A stretch of DNA of 64,000 nucleotides from Desulfatibacillum aliphaticivorans DSM 15576. Its GTDB lineage: Bacteria; Desulfobacterota; Desulfobacteria; Desulfobacterales; Desulfatibacillaceae. The stretch lies in the NCBI RefSeq assembly GCF_000429905.1, contig NZ_AUCT01000036.1, positions 1-64,000 of the forward strand, in the 5' to 3' direction. A program made the translations under genes and the position numbers. Positions within the stretch are counted from its first letter, which is position 1. Each line of letters opens with the position of its first letter. The notes under the pieces were generated by a model, which was not told the DNA's origin, ran no database searches, and worked only from the letters and a program-made list of their open reading frames with translations. Of this stretch, positions 52,257 to 60,788 are shown piece by piece.

Positions 52257-52306
52257 TAAAAACATATATGTTTTTTTAGTTAGTTACAATTTTTAAGAGG
52301 TTTGGT

Positions 52307-52639
52307 TTGAAACAATACGTTATTGATCAGCTGCGGCCCAATGATTATGAAGCATTGAAAACATTTATGGATGAAAATCATGGGCCCGCCCAAATGGGCG
52401 GCATCTATTGGATTCCCGTCAATGAAGAGCTTCTGACGCCCATCCAAAAAGAGCACACGGACTGCCAGCCCTATTACTTCGCCCTGGAGCTGGATTACAC
52501 CACCCTGAGCGCGGAGTTTCTGGTTCGCACCCTGAGCCAGGTCAAATGCACCTGCATGGGTTACGCGGATAAGCGGCAAAGGGAATGGATGATGGATTTT
52601 GTGGACGCCACGCTGGAGCGTTTGGGAATCTCCATCTGA
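52307..52639 (+). CDS. Conserved small protein, unknown function
   Basis: 110 residues starting at TTG, with AAGAGG 6 nt upstream. No membrane segment or signal. A compact alpha/beta pattern (LELDYTTLSAEFLVRTLSQVKC, then CMGYADKRQREWMMDFVD). Two cysteines (CTC) are close together. It sits 40 bp before RNase J in the same direction. Not recognised beyond a conserved-looking fold. Confidence 0.7.
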   Translation: MKQYVIDQLRPNDYEALKTFMDENHGPAQMGGIYWIPVNEELLTPIQKEHTDCQPYYFALELDYTTLSAEFLVRTLSQVKCTCMGYADKRQREWMMDFVDATLERLGISI

Positions 52640-52679
52640 CTTTAGGAATAATGAACCCCATAAGAAAGCGAACAACGTC

Positions 52680-54362
52680 ATGACGCCCCAGGATACTCCT
52701 GAAAAGTCCATCCCTCTGAAAATCATCCCATTGGGCGGTCTGGGGGAAATCGGGCTGAACATGACGGTCTTTGAGTATGACGGCGTCATCCTTGTGGTGG
52801 ACTCCGGGCTCATGTTTCCCGAGGATTACATGCTGGGGGTGGACATTGTCATCCCGGACTATGAATACCTGAGGGAAAACAAGGAACGGGTGGCCGGCAT
52901 TGTCCTGACGCACTGCCATGAAGACCACATTGGCGCCCTGCCCTTTTTGCTCAAAGACATCCCCGCCCCGGTTTACGCCACGCCCTTCACCATAGCGCTG
53001 GTCAGCCACAAGCTGGAGGAAAAAGACCTTCTTTCCCGGGTTGATTTGCACGAAATCAAGCCGCGGGAGAGCTTTTCCATCGGGCCGTTCCATATTGAAT
53101 TCGTCAGAGCCTCCCACAGCGTGGTGGACGGCGTCAGCCTGGCCATCAGAACGCCTGCGGGATTGATCATTCACACCGGGGATTTTAAAATCACCCACGG
53201 CCAATTGGACGATGAAGCCACGGACGTGAGCCGTCTGGCCCAATTGGGCGAGGAAGGGGTTTTGGCCCTTTTATCCGACTCCACCAATGCGGAAAAGGAA
53301 GGATACACCCTTTCGGAAAGCGAAATCGGCGCCACCCTGGAAAAGGCGGTGCGGGACAGCTCCGGCCGGGTTATCGTGGCCCTGTTCGCCTCCAACGTGC
53401 CCCGGCTGGCGCAGATCGTGAACATCGCCGCAAAAACCGGCAAGAAGATCGTCTTTAACGGCCGCAGCATAGAGGTGAGCATGCGCATCGCCCAGGAGCT
53501 GGGGTACATCAACGTCCCGCCGGGCATGCAAATCGACGTTTCCGAAGTCAAGAATTACGAAGATAACGAGGTTTTGCTCGTCACCACCGGCAGCCAGGGG
53601 GAACCCATGAGCGCCCTGGCCAGGGTCGCGGCCGGCGCCCACAAGCAGATCAAAATCAGGGACGGAGACACGGTCATCCTGTCCTCCAAGTTCATCCCGG
53701 GCAACGAAAAGGCCATTACCGGCATCATCAACAATCTGTACCGCCGGGGCGCGGAGGTCATTTACGAAAAGATTTCGGCCATCCATGTTTCGGGCCACGC
53801 CTTCCGGGAAGAACTCAAGCTCATGATGCACCTGACCCGGCCCAGATACTTCATGCCCGTCCATGGGGAATACAGGCACCTGTTGCATCACGCCCGGCTG
53901 GCGGAAAAAGTGGGCATCCCAAAAAATCGGATTTTGCTGGCCCAGAACGGCAACGTGGTCAACTTCATGGACGAGGTGGGCTGGATCGGCGAATCCGTGG
54001 ACACGGGACGCACCTTTGTGGACGGCAAAGGCATCGGCGACGTGGGCCGCAAGGTTCTGAAAGACCGCCGGGCCTTGTCCGAGCACGGCATGGTGGTGGC
54101 CACCATGGTTTTGGATTTTGATACCGGGGTGGTCATCTACGGGCCGGAGCTTCTTTCCCGCGGGTTTGTGTTTGAGGACGAAAAAGGCCATTTGCTCCAG
54201 GACGCCCAATGCGTCATCATGGACGCTGTGGAGCAACTGGACCTGTCCGGGCCGGATCGAATCCCCCTCATAGAAGCCGCCACCCAGCAGGCCTTGCGCC
54301 GTTTTTTCAATTATGTCATTCGCCGCAGGCCCGTCATCGTGCCCCTGGTGCTGGAAGTGTAA
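52680..54362 (+). CDS. rnj: Ribonuclease J
   Basis: 560 residues. Metallo-beta-lactamase zinc motif HCHEDHIGALP (about 79-89), beta-CASP region with TTGSQGEPMSAL, and the GHAFREELKLMM/MPVHGEYRHL motifs of RNase J. It processes and degrades RNA with 5'-exo- and endonuclease activity. The ATG at 52680 is chosen; an in-frame start at 52599 lies inside the preceding gene. Followed by an EamA permease gene after 18 bp. Confidence 0.94.
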   Translation: MTPQDTPEKSIPLKIIPLGGLGEIGLNMTVFEYDGVILVVDSGLMFPEDYMLGVDIVIPDYEYLRENKERVAGIVLTHCHEDHIGALPFLLKDIPAPVYATPFTIALVSHKLEEKDLLSRVDLHEIKPRESFSIGPFHIEFVRASHSVVDGVSLAIRTPAGLIIHTGDFKITHGQLDDEATDVSRLAQLGEEGVLALLSDSTNAEKEGYTLSESEIGATLEKAVRDSSGRVIVALFASNVPRLAQIVNIAAKTGKKIVFNGRSIEVSMRIAQELGYINVPPGMQIDVSEVKNYEDNEVLLVTTGSQGEPMSALARVAAGAHKQIKIRDGDTVILSSKFIPGNEKAITGIINNLYRRGAEVIYEKISAIHVSGHAFREELKLMMHLTRPRYFMPVHGEYRHLLHHARLAEKVGIPKNRILLAQNGNVVNFMDEVGWIGESVDTGRTFVDGKGIGDVGRKVLKDRRALSEHGMVVATMVLDFDTGVVIYGPELLSRGFVFEDEKGHLLQDAQCVIMDAVEQLDLSGPDRIPLIEAATQQALRRFFNYVIRRRPVIVPLVLEV

Positions 54363-54380
54363 ACACATAAGGCGCGGCAA

Positions 54381-55235
54381 TTGCGAGTAAAAGGATATCT
54401 ATACATAGCGGCCGCGGCTATGCTCTGGGGCATGTTGGGGCCGTTTTCCCGTCTGGCCTTGTCGGAAGGCCTGCAGCCCATGGAGATCGCTTTCTGGCGG
54501 GCGACCCTGGCATGGGGCTTTTTCGCCGCACACGCCGCTGCGACGCGCACCTTACGTATGTCCGTGCGGGATTTTCCCATGACCGCTTTATTCGCCCTTG
54601 TCGGCGTAACGGCTTTTTACGGCTCCTACCAAATAGCTATTCGCGCAGGGGGCGCCGCCATGGCCGCGGTGCTGCTTTATACGGCGCCTGCGTGGGTTTG
54701 TGTGATCGCCCGATTCACCTTCAAGGAACGGTTCACCCGCCCTAAAATCCTTGCCTTGGCATTCACGCTTATTGGAGTCGCCTGCGTTGCGGGCGGCGGG
54801 GGGAGCATCCAGGTTACTTGGTCCGGGGTGTTGTTCGGACTTACCGCAGGGTTTTGCTATTCGCTTTATTACATCATAGGAAAATACTTTTCAGACAAGT
54901 ATACCGCCCCCAACCTTTTTTTGTACATGCTGCCCATGGGCGCCATAACCCTCTTGCCCTGGGTGGAGTTTTCCCATAAAAGCCCCACTGCCTGGACGGC
55001 TTTGTTCTGCATAGCCGCCCTATGCACCTACGCCGCTTATTTCCTTTACTACATCGGTTTGAAGCATCTGGAAGCGTCCCGGGCCGCCATCACCGCCACC
55101 ATTGAACCGGTGGTGGCTGCGGTGGTCGCCTTTTTCTGGTGGGGCGAGTCTTTCGGCCTCACTGCCTATGCGGGCAGCGCCTTGATTTTGAGTTCGGTTT
55201 TATTGATTATACGCGACAGGGATGCAGGGGATTGA
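54381..55235 (+). CDS. EamA/DMT-family permease
   Basis: 284 residues with ten hydrophobic spans in two EamA repeats (first around GMLGPFSRLALSEGLQPMEI; second near EASRAAITATIEPVVAAVVA). Starts at TTG; AAGGCG lies about 10 nt upstream. Exporter or importer of a small metabolite; substrate unknown. Confidence 0.85.
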   Translation: MRVKGYLYIAAAAMLWGMLGPFSRLALSEGLQPMEIAFWRATLAWGFFAAHAAATRTLRMSVRDFPMTALFALVGVTAFYGSYQIAIRAGGAAMAAVLLYTAPAWVCVIARFTFKERFTRPKILALAFTLIGVACVAGGGGSIQVTWSGVLFGLTAGFCYSLYYIIGKYFSDKYTAPNLFLYMLPMGAITLLPWVEFSHKSPTAWTALFCIAALCTYAAYFLYYIGLKHLEASRAAITATIEPVVAAVVAFFWWGESFGLTAYAGSALILSSVLLIIRDRDAGD

Positions 55236-55289
55236 GGGAAGTTTTTCCATTCTTACAAGAATAGAGACGGATATAAACTATTGGAGAAT

Positions 55290-55370
55290 GTTGCGCGTAG
55301 CGCCATCCTAAAGTTTTTGCCCCTCTTTTTTCAAAAAGAGGGCCGCCGGAGGCTATTTTTGCAGCAGTTT
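55290..55370. repeat. 80-bp direct repeat, copy A
   Basis: Shares an ordered string of blocks with 57331-57410: GTTGCGCG-AGCGCC, then AAGTTTT, CCCCT, TTTTTCAAAAAGA, GGCCGCCGGAGGCT and GCAGTT. The middle forms a small hairpin (CCTCTTTTT/AAAAAGAGG). It abuts the stop codon of the response regulator. Same orientation as copy B; the two bracket the response-regulator/MttB gene pair. Confidence 0.7.
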
Positions 55371-55833
55371 AATTCTCCAGAATCTTGGCTATGAGGGCGT
55401 CCCGCTCTTTGGGGGACAGGTAGGGCTTCATCCTCACCTCGCGGATTTTTTCCTCGCGTTCGGTTTTTCTGGCAAAAGCCTGTTGGGCCTTTAAAAGCAG
55501 TTGGTCAATGCCGCAGGGCTTTTCCAGATAGTCAAAAGCTCCGTGCTTTACGGCGTCCACGGCGGAATCGATTTCCGCATGACCTGTAAGAATAATGACC
55601 TCCACAAGGGGATGGGCCTTCTTGATTTCCTTCATGGCCTGGACGCCGTCAAGGTCCGGCATTCGCCTGTCCAGGAGAACGATGTCTATGGTCCGGTTAT
55701 TTTCCAGTTGCGATAGAGCCTCCGCCCCGGAAAACGAGCAATCCACCGTAAAGCCCCGCGCCTCCAGGCGCTGGGCCAATGCCTCCACGAAGACTTTTTC
55801 GTCATCCACCAGAAGAAAATGTGCGCCGCCCAT
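55369..55833 (-). CDS. Response regulator (receiver domain)
   Basis: 154 residues from the ATG at 55833. Receiver acidic pair VDDEK near the N-terminus, phospho-acceptor Asp in LLDRRMPDLDG, Thr/Lys in ILTGHAE and EKPCG. The short C-terminal tail (FARKTEREEKIREVRMKP) is helical with no DNA-binding domain, so it works through protein contacts. Start choice: GTG at 55845 or ATG at 55839 are also possible; both overlap the MttB stop. It is coupled to the upstream methyltransferase gene, which is unusual. Confidence 0.85.
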   Translation of the reverse strand: MGGAHFLLVDDEKVFVEALAQRLEARGFTVDCSFSGAEALSQLENNRTIDIVLLDRRMPDLDGVQAMKEIKKAHPLVEVIILTGHAEIDSAVDAVKHGAFDYLEKPCGIDQLLLKAQQAFARKTEREEKIREVRMKPYLSPKERDALIAKILEN

Positions 55834-55841
55834 GAGCATCC

Positions 55842-57287
55842 TCACCCGCCTGAATTGATCGCTTCCAAGACAATATCGTTGAGTTCCGGGAAGTATTGTT
55901 TTTTTTGAGCGGCATCACGGATGCGCGCCATCCAGTGAATGAACGAACCCGCATTTTTCAATGTGTGGTCGGCGTTTTTGGGATTCCCCTTTTCCGCGGC
56001 TTCCCGGATTCCCTCAAGAGCCTGATCGTCGCCGGGAAAATAGGTGGGGATTACGCCTATATCCCTTGGCATTGCTTCGAAAATCCTGCGGGAATGTCTT
56101 TCCCGGTCGCAGTCCTCCAAAAATTTATCCAGGCTGAAAAAGTTAAGGCTGCCTAAGGCGCCCATGGCATGCCGCACGATGTGCACTCCGTATTTGCGCA
56201 GCGTGTTTCGGCTCAATTCGGAGTCCAAAAACGCCTGGGGCGTCACCTCGCTGAGGCTGGTGCTGCCTCCGGTCTGGGCGGAAGGAAAATGGGCGATCCA
56301 GGAGTTAATCCTCGCCATGGCCGCATTGATGAGCGTTTGCTGGGGGGAGCTGTACGCCAGGGCGCCGTCCGCCCCGACGACGCTGGGAATGCCGCAATGT
56401 ACGCACTCTATACCCGGATTAACGGTCTGGGCGATGACCATCATGAAGATCACCTGGGCATGAACCTGGGTCAGGAAAGCCTCCGGACTGCCCGGGGCGG
56501 AGACGCCCGCAATGCTTTGATCGATGAGCAAAAGGTTGTTTCCTATGCGGGCGCTGCGCAGAAATGGCTCCACCATGTTATCCATGGGGCTCAGGGAGGT
56601 TATCAGGCTCGTGCCGTCGAGCCATCGATCCTTGCCTTTTAAAAACGCCGCTTCATCATCGCTCATCGTATTGGTGGTGATCATTTTGAGCCCCGGAAAA
56701 TTTTTTTCCATCAATTGAGCGACCTCGAACAGGGAAATGCTCATGTCGCAGGCCACCGGCAGGCTGAAAATCCCCACAACATCTTGCTGCTCCCCCACCG
56801 CAGAAGCGATCTTTTTGTACTCCTCCCGATTGGCTTGGCGCAGTTCATCTTCGCCAGCCCGCTTTAAAAAGGGCGAAGTCGCGCCAATGCCGAAGGTGTT
56901 TTCCCCCGGATCTCCGGCCATTTTTCGGGGCGTCCGTTCCAGGCAATGATCGATGTACTCTTGTTTCAAGGGGATGAACAGCGCCGTTTCATTGTCGAAA
57001 TCCACGGCGTCGGCTTCCAGCAGAAGATCCATTAGGGACTGATTTCCGACTATGTTAACGCCGATTTCCGTCAGCACCCGCTTTGCGTTTTCATCGATTC
57101 GCCGGTAAATTGCCTTCTCAGCAATCAGGTCGTCGATGTCCTCCATACGGCGCCGCGTTTTCTCCAGAACCGCTTCATCGTCGGCGTAACGCAGGATGTC
57201 CTCGTAAAGGGCCTTGGCCCTTTTGAATTGAGCCTCCTTTTCCAGCGCTATGCCCTTTTTAAAGGCTTCAAAAGCCTGCCTGCTCAT
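55842..57287 (-). CDS. MttB-family (trimethylamine methyltransferase-like, non-pyrrolysine) protein
   Basis: 481 residues. The core shows the MttB superfamily pattern, including AGVSAPGSPEAFLTQVHAQV and IAQTVNPGIECVHCGIPS. No in-frame UAG is present, so this is the non-pyrrolysine branch, some of which demethylate quaternary amines onto a corrinoid protein. An N-terminal helical extension of about 60 residues (EAFKKGIALEKEAQFKRAKA) is extra. The start at 57287 has TAGGAGCC upstream. No corrinoid protein or reductive activator is adjacent; instead it overlaps a response regulator. Reaction therefore open. Confidence 0.78.
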   Translation of the reverse strand: MSRQAFEAFKKGIALEKEAQFKRAKALYEDILRYADDEAVLEKTRRRMEDIDDLIAEKAIYRRIDENAKRVLTEIGVNIVGNQSLMDLLLEADAVDFDNETALFIPLKQEYIDHCLERTPRKMAGDPGENTFGIGATSPFLKRAGEDELRQANREEYKKIASAVGEQQDVVGIFSLPVACDMSISLFEVAQLMEKNFPGLKMITTNTMSDDEAAFLKGKDRWLDGTSLITSLSPMDNMVEPFLRSARIGNNLLLIDQSIAGVSAPGSPEAFLTQVHAQVIFMMVIAQTVNPGIECVHCGIPSVVGADGALAYSSPQQTLINAAMARINSWIAHFPSAQTGGSTSLSEVTPQAFLDSELSRNTLRKYGVHIVRHAMGALGSLNFFSLDKFLEDCDRERHSRRIFEAMPRDIGVIPTYFPGDDQALEGIREAAEKGNPKNADHTLKNAGSFIHWMARIRDAAQKKQYFPELNDIVLEAINSGG

Positions 57288-57330
57288 TGAAATGGCTCCT
57301 ATTCTTTTGGAATATCGGCTCTCTGCGATA

Positions 57331-57410
57331 GTTGCGCGAAGCGCCGCCGTTAAGTTTTCCCCCCTATTTTTCAAAAAGAAGGCCGCCGGAGGCTGCTTTT
57401 TCAGCAGTTC
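57331..57410. repeat. 80-bp direct repeat, copy B
   Basis: Same block order and orientation as 55290-55370, with scattered substitutions (for example AGCGCCGCCGTTAAG against AGCGCCATCCTAAAG). Lies between the MBL hydrolase stop and the MttB start. Confidence 0.7.
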
Positions 57411-57435
57411 CATTTTTCATGGCAACTTGGCGTTT

Positions 57436-58149
57436 TTAGCCGATGACGGATTCCCTGCCCACCCACATGGCGTGGAGGGGGATGAGGATGTCCGCCTCGT
57501 TTTTGATTTTTTGCGCGCTGTCATAAGCCTGGCGCACGTCAATATGCACTCCGGGCGCCACCGCCGGTCCGGCCTCGGGAAAGTTTTTCTCGTTGGCGCA
57601 AAATCCGGTGATTACGGCTTTCCCCTGTTTGGTGTTCACGCAAACGCTCTGGCCGCCCACGCTGTGGCCGGGGGAGAAAATCACGGAAATCCCGTTAAAC
57701 AACTCCCGGTCGCCGCTGATGATTTCCACGTCCACGCCGTCCAGCACGTCCGGATAATACCGGTGGTCAATGGGGTGCGGATCCTGGAAAAAGTCAAACT
57801 CCGCCTGCTGGACGTAGACCTTGGCGTTTTCGCATTTGTAGTCGTTTTCGCAATGATCGTTGTGCAGGTGAGTGTGAATGATGACGTCGATGTCTTTCGG
57901 CTCCAGGCTCTGGGTCGCCAGGGCGTCCTCGAACTCCAGGATGTCCATGCCCAGCTTTTCGCCCAGGTCGTCGGCGACCACGAACTGCTCCAGGCCTGTG
58001 TCCACAAGGATGTTTTTGTCTCCGCCCTTGATGACAAAGACGTAGATGGGCAGGTAAATGCGTTTTCCGTAATCCCGCAGATAGGTCATGACGCCCTGGT
58101 CGGTTTCGTTTACGCCCACAACCAACGGATGAATGGTGTATTCTTTCAT
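57436..58149 (-). CDS. MBL-fold metallo-hydrolase (lactonase-like)
   Basis: 237 residues. Zinc motif HTHLHNDHCEN (about 103-113), later His in SPGHSVGGQSV and LIPLHAMW. The profile resembles N-acyl-homoserine-lactonase-type or glyoxalase-II-type MBL hydrolases. AAGGGAA lies upstream of the ATG. Substrate unknown. Upstream lies a 1.1-kb repeat island. Confidence 0.85.
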   Translation of the reverse strand: MKEYTIHPLVVGVNETDQGVMTYLRDYGKRIYLPIYVFVIKGGDKNILVDTGLEQFVVADDLGEKLGMDILEFEDALATQSLEPKDIDVIIHTHLHNDHCENDYKCENAKVYVQQAEFDFFQDPHPIDHRYYPDVLDGVDVEIISGDRELFNGISVIFSPGHSVGGQSVCVNTKQGKAVITGFCANEKNFPEAGPAVAPGVHIDVRQAYDSAQKIKNEADILIPLHAMWVGRESVIG

Positions 58150-58265
58150 GACGATTCCCTTTTATTTGATTAATATTGTTTGGTTAATGGTTGATGCAAT
58201 CAATTGAGCATTTTCAGCCTTAATTCCGAGGTCAAGGCGCATAGCGATCCGGCAAAAAACCTTCA

Positions 58266-58329
58266 AACCACGGAAAGCACGGAAGCCACGGAAATAGTCT
58301 GTTCCGCGCCTTCCGTGTCTTCAGTGGTT
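58266..58329. repeat. Imperfect inverted repeat (ACCACGGAA / TTCCGTGG type)
   Basis: Left arm AACCACGGAAAGCACGGAAG and right arm CTTCCGTGTCTTCAGTGGTT can fold back on each other. A further copy of the right arm starts near 58865. This is a common style of intergenic repeat. Confidence 0.6.
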
Positions 58330-58555
58330 AAAAAAAGGGCCTAAAAGTTTATGTTTTAAGAAACATCCCTAACTTTTTTAGTACGTCTCCGCAAACTTCC
58401 GGGGAAGTCCTTCTGTGCCATGGACTGCTATTTCTGTATGATAAATGGGATGGGTGGAAATTTTCAAGGAGAAAAAACGGCCGGGGCGGTGAGGCCTTGC
58501 GCTTTGCCCTGGCCGGAGAGTTTTATAGTTTATCCAGCATGCCTTTGACGACGGC
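58302..58555. repeat. ~250-bp cassette copy 1 with cooC terminator and tail
   Basis: Matches 58858-59107 over nearly its full length. The 3' part contains the CGGCCGGGGC/GCCCTGGCCG stem, a T-run on the minus strand, and a remnant that reads (minus strand) NAVVKGMLDKL then stop, matching the end of the cooC-like protein (AVVKGMLDKL). Confidence 0.75.
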
Positions 58556-58758
58556 ATTAACACAAGGTTTGATAATAGTTAGTCGATTATGCAAAGACGT
58601 CCCCAAGAACGAGGAGAAAAAACGGCCGGGGCGGTAAGGCTTGGCGTTTTCGCCCCGGCCGGAGGGTTTTTATAAATTGTCCAGCATGCCTTTGACGACG
58701 GCATTAACACAAGGTTTGATAATAGTTAGTCGATTATGCAAAGACGTCCCCAAGAACG
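58466..58758. repeat. Tandem duplication, unit 146-147 bp
   Basis: Unit 1 is 58466-58611 and unit 2 is 58612-58758. Both run from AGGAGAAAAAACGG through a cooC-type terminator and gene-tail remnant to CCCCAAGAACG. Unit 2 has AVVKGMLDNL before its stop on the minus strand. Confidence 0.75.
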
Positions 58759-58857
58759 CACATAAAATTATAGCTCAAATTCATCCATGATTTCAAGATC
58801 ATATAAAGTTAGTTACTTAGTAAGGGACGTCCCCTTCTTTACGTCCCCTTCTTTATG

Positions 58858-59107
58858 TTCCGCGCCTTCCGTGTCTTCCGTGGTTAAAAAAGGACCTAAA
58901 AGTTTATGTTTTAGGAAACATCCCTAACTTTTTTAGTCCGTCTCCGCAAACTTCCGGGGAAGTTTTTTTGCCATGGGCTGCTGTTTTTGTATGATAATGG
59001 GGATGGGCGGAAATATTCAAGGGGAAAAAACGGCCGGGGCGGTGAGGCTTGGCGCTATGGCCCCGGCCGGGGGGTATTTATAGTTTGTCCAGCATGCCTT
59101 TGACGAG
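58858..59107. repeat. ~250-bp cassette copy 3
   Basis: Second full-length copy of the cassette. Its stem CGGCCGGGGC/GCCCCGGCCG region is intact. The minus-strand tail reads ENLVKGMLDKL then stop. Confidence 0.75.
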
Positions 59108-59140
59108 GTTCTCAAGCACAATGAAACTTAGTCAACCTGG

Positions 59141-59260
59141 AATTATAGCTCAAAATTCAGCCATGATTTCAAAATAATAAAAAGTTAGTGAGTTATGCAG
59201 GGACGTCCCCAAGAATATGTGCAGGGACGTCCCCAAGAATACCCACGTCCCCAAGAATAC
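59141..59260. repeat. REP-like AT-rich segment with GACGTCCCC repeats
   Basis: 59141-59210 resembles 58767-58834 (TTATAGCTCAAA, CATGATTTCAA, AAGTTAGT and GGGACGTCCCC in the same order). Three copies of ACGTCCCCAAGAAT follow at about 59203, 59228 and 59245. This resembles flanking sequence of REP-associated transposases in related genomes; no transposase gene is present. Confidence 0.5.
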
Positions 59261-59270
59261 CCATAACAGC

Positions 59271-59612
59271 TTAGTCCACCCTGTAATCTCCTAATAGTAA
59301 TTCTTTCATGTCTCCATTCGACTTAAAACTCATAATAAGAAGATATGGAGCGAGAAACATGATGCCCCCGAAAAAGCCCATAATGCCCAATATGATACCC
59401 ACCATAGAGAAACTGTGTCGCCATGCGAGCCATAACCCGGAAAGCGTCAGGAAACACATAAAGTCAAAATTGAACTGTCCAGCCCAGGTCATGGCCGCCA
59501 TGTCTCCAAAGAAGACAGGGAAAAGATTCCATCCATGGTTTTGAATCACAAGTCCCGTAAAGAGCAGGATTGCGATTGTAAAAATGCCCAATAAAATACG
59601 AAACACCGTCAT
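59271..59612 (-). CDS. Small membrane protein, unknown function
   Basis: 113 residues with three hydrophobic segments (about 5-25, 50-66, 68-95). GAAAGGAG lies upstream of the ATG. Family not recognised. Divergent from the MmyB-type regulator, with a palindrome between them, so it is the likely regulated target. Confidence 0.7.
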   Translation of the reverse strand: MTVFRILLGIFTIAILLFTGLVIQNHGWNLFPVFFGDMAAMTWAGQFNFDFMCFLTLSGLWLAWRHSFSMVGIILGIMGFFGGIMFLAPYLLIMSFKSNGDMKELLLGDYRVD

Positions 59613-59670
59613 TGTCTTTCTCCTTTCAAAATAAGGTTGCCCTGAGTTCTTGTGAATGGTAACCCTTAAA

Positions 59671-59689
59671 GGTAATGATGTCCATTACC
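59671..59689. promoter_or_regulatory. Operator-like palindrome between divergent genes
   Basis: Perfect inverted repeat GGTAATG-N5-CATTACC, 15 bp upstream of the regulator ATG. A further half-site (GGTAAC) lies about 13 bp to the left. Likely bound by the adjacent MmyB-type regulator. Confidence 0.6.
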
Positions 59690-59704
59690 TGGGAGGTAAA
59701 ATTT

Positions 59705-60511
59705 ATGCTGAATTTTGTGGGCGCCCATAAAAAGACGGAATCCGTGGGGGACATGCTTCGGCTATGGAGAAAGCACAATAAGGTCAGCCAAATGGATTTG
59801 GCTTTGGAGGCCGGTATTTCTTCAAAGCATTTGAGTTTCGTGGAAACGGGCCGATCGAAACCAAGCCGGGAATTGATTCTTAAAATTGCCGGCTGCCTCA
59901 AATTGCCCTTACGACAAAGAAACGCGCTCTTAATGGCCGCCGGTTTTGCTTCCCAGTTTAGAGAAGAGCCCTTTGAAGGGGAAAAGATGTCCATGGTTAG
60001 GAGCGCTCTGGAGAGGATCTTGCAAAAGCACGAACCTTACCCAGCCATCGTGATCAATGCAGCCTACAAGATTTTGATGAAAAACTCAGGCTATAAGCAG
60101 GTCGTGAAAACCCTGGTAGGAGAAAACGTCTTCAAAAAGTATGACAATGTTTACCGGATGGTTTTTGCAGAGGACGGCTTGAGAAACTACATCATACACT
60201 GGCCTATGGTTGAACAGTTCATGATGAATCGCCTGCTGGGAGAGGCGGTTTCGACCCAAAACGAAGAATTGATTGATCTCTACAAAGACATGTCCAAACT
60301 TAATATACATGATTCTATAGTGGATGCAGATATTGACGCCGATATGCCAATCATGATTCTGACATTTGAGAAGAACTCTGTTAGGGCGAGTTTTTTCACT
60401 ACCATAACAACCCTTGGCACACCGCTCGATCTAACCACTCAGGAATTGCGAGTGGAGCTGCTCTTTCCTGCAGATGAGGCTACCAAACAATTATTTTGCG
60501 CTGCGATTTAG
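59705..60511 (+). CDS. XRE-family regulator with MmyB-like ligand domain
   Basis: 268 residues from the ATG at 59705, with GGGAGG upstream. The N-terminal helix-turn-helix (VSQMDLALEAGISSKHLSFVE) is followed by the MmyB-like domain (NAAYKILMKNSG, ENVFKKYDNVYRMVFAEDGLRNYI). Related proteins bind fatty-acid-like ligands; the ligand here is unknown. Divergent from a small membrane protein, with a palindromic operator between. Confidence 0.88.
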   Translation: MLNFVGAHKKTESVGDMLRLWRKHNKVSQMDLALEAGISSKHLSFVETGRSKPSRELILKIAGCLKLPLRQRNALLMAAGFASQFREEPFEGEKMSMVRSALERILQKHEPYPAIVINAAYKILMKNSGYKQVVKTLVGENVFKKYDNVYRMVFAEDGLRNYIIHWPMVEQFMMNRLLGEAVSTQNEELIDLYKDMSKLNIHDSIVDADIDADMPIMILTFEKNSVRASFFTTITTLGTPLDLTTQELRVELLFPADEATKQLFCAAI

Positions 60512-60734
60512 TTTTTCGGAGTTGCCATTTTTTGTGTTTTTGAACAAGGGCTCCTGAATCCGAGGGGCAAGTTAGCGCAGGCATGTTTGATTGTCGTGGA
60601 ATGGTCTTCCGGGAACACTTTAAGAAAGGTCCTTGACTTTATAGATAAGTCTCAGCAAGTTTTTGGGGACGTACTTTTACGACTTGGACCGCTGTTTTTG
60701 TATGATAATGGGGACGGGCGGAAATATTCAAGGG

Positions 60735-60780
60735 GAAAAAACGGCCGGGGCTTTGAGGCTTGACGCTTTGGCCCCGGCCG
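60735..60780 (-). terminator. Intrinsic terminator of the cooC-like gene
   Basis: Perfect 10-bp stem CGGCCGGGGC/GCCCCGGCCG with a 19-nt loop, followed by six T on the minus strand. Copies recur in the repeat island at 58.4-59.1 kb. Confidence 0.8.
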
Positions 60781-60788
60781 GGGGGTAT

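Larger units (their letters stand above)
58150..59270. repeat. Gene-free repeat island
   Basis: No supported gene in 1.1 kb. It contains an imperfect inverted repeat (58266-58329), two copies of a ~250-bp cassette (58302-58555 and 58858-59107), a 146-bp tandem duplication (58466-58611 and 58612-58758), two ~70-bp AT-rich REP-like segments (58767-58834 and 59141-59210) and short runs of GGGACGTCCCC-type sequence. Several blocks are copies of the terminator and last codons of the cooC-like gene at 60789. Confidence 0.8.

Noticed and set aside
55842..57287. Pyrrolysine-type MttB
   Set aside because: No in-frame UAG codon was found.
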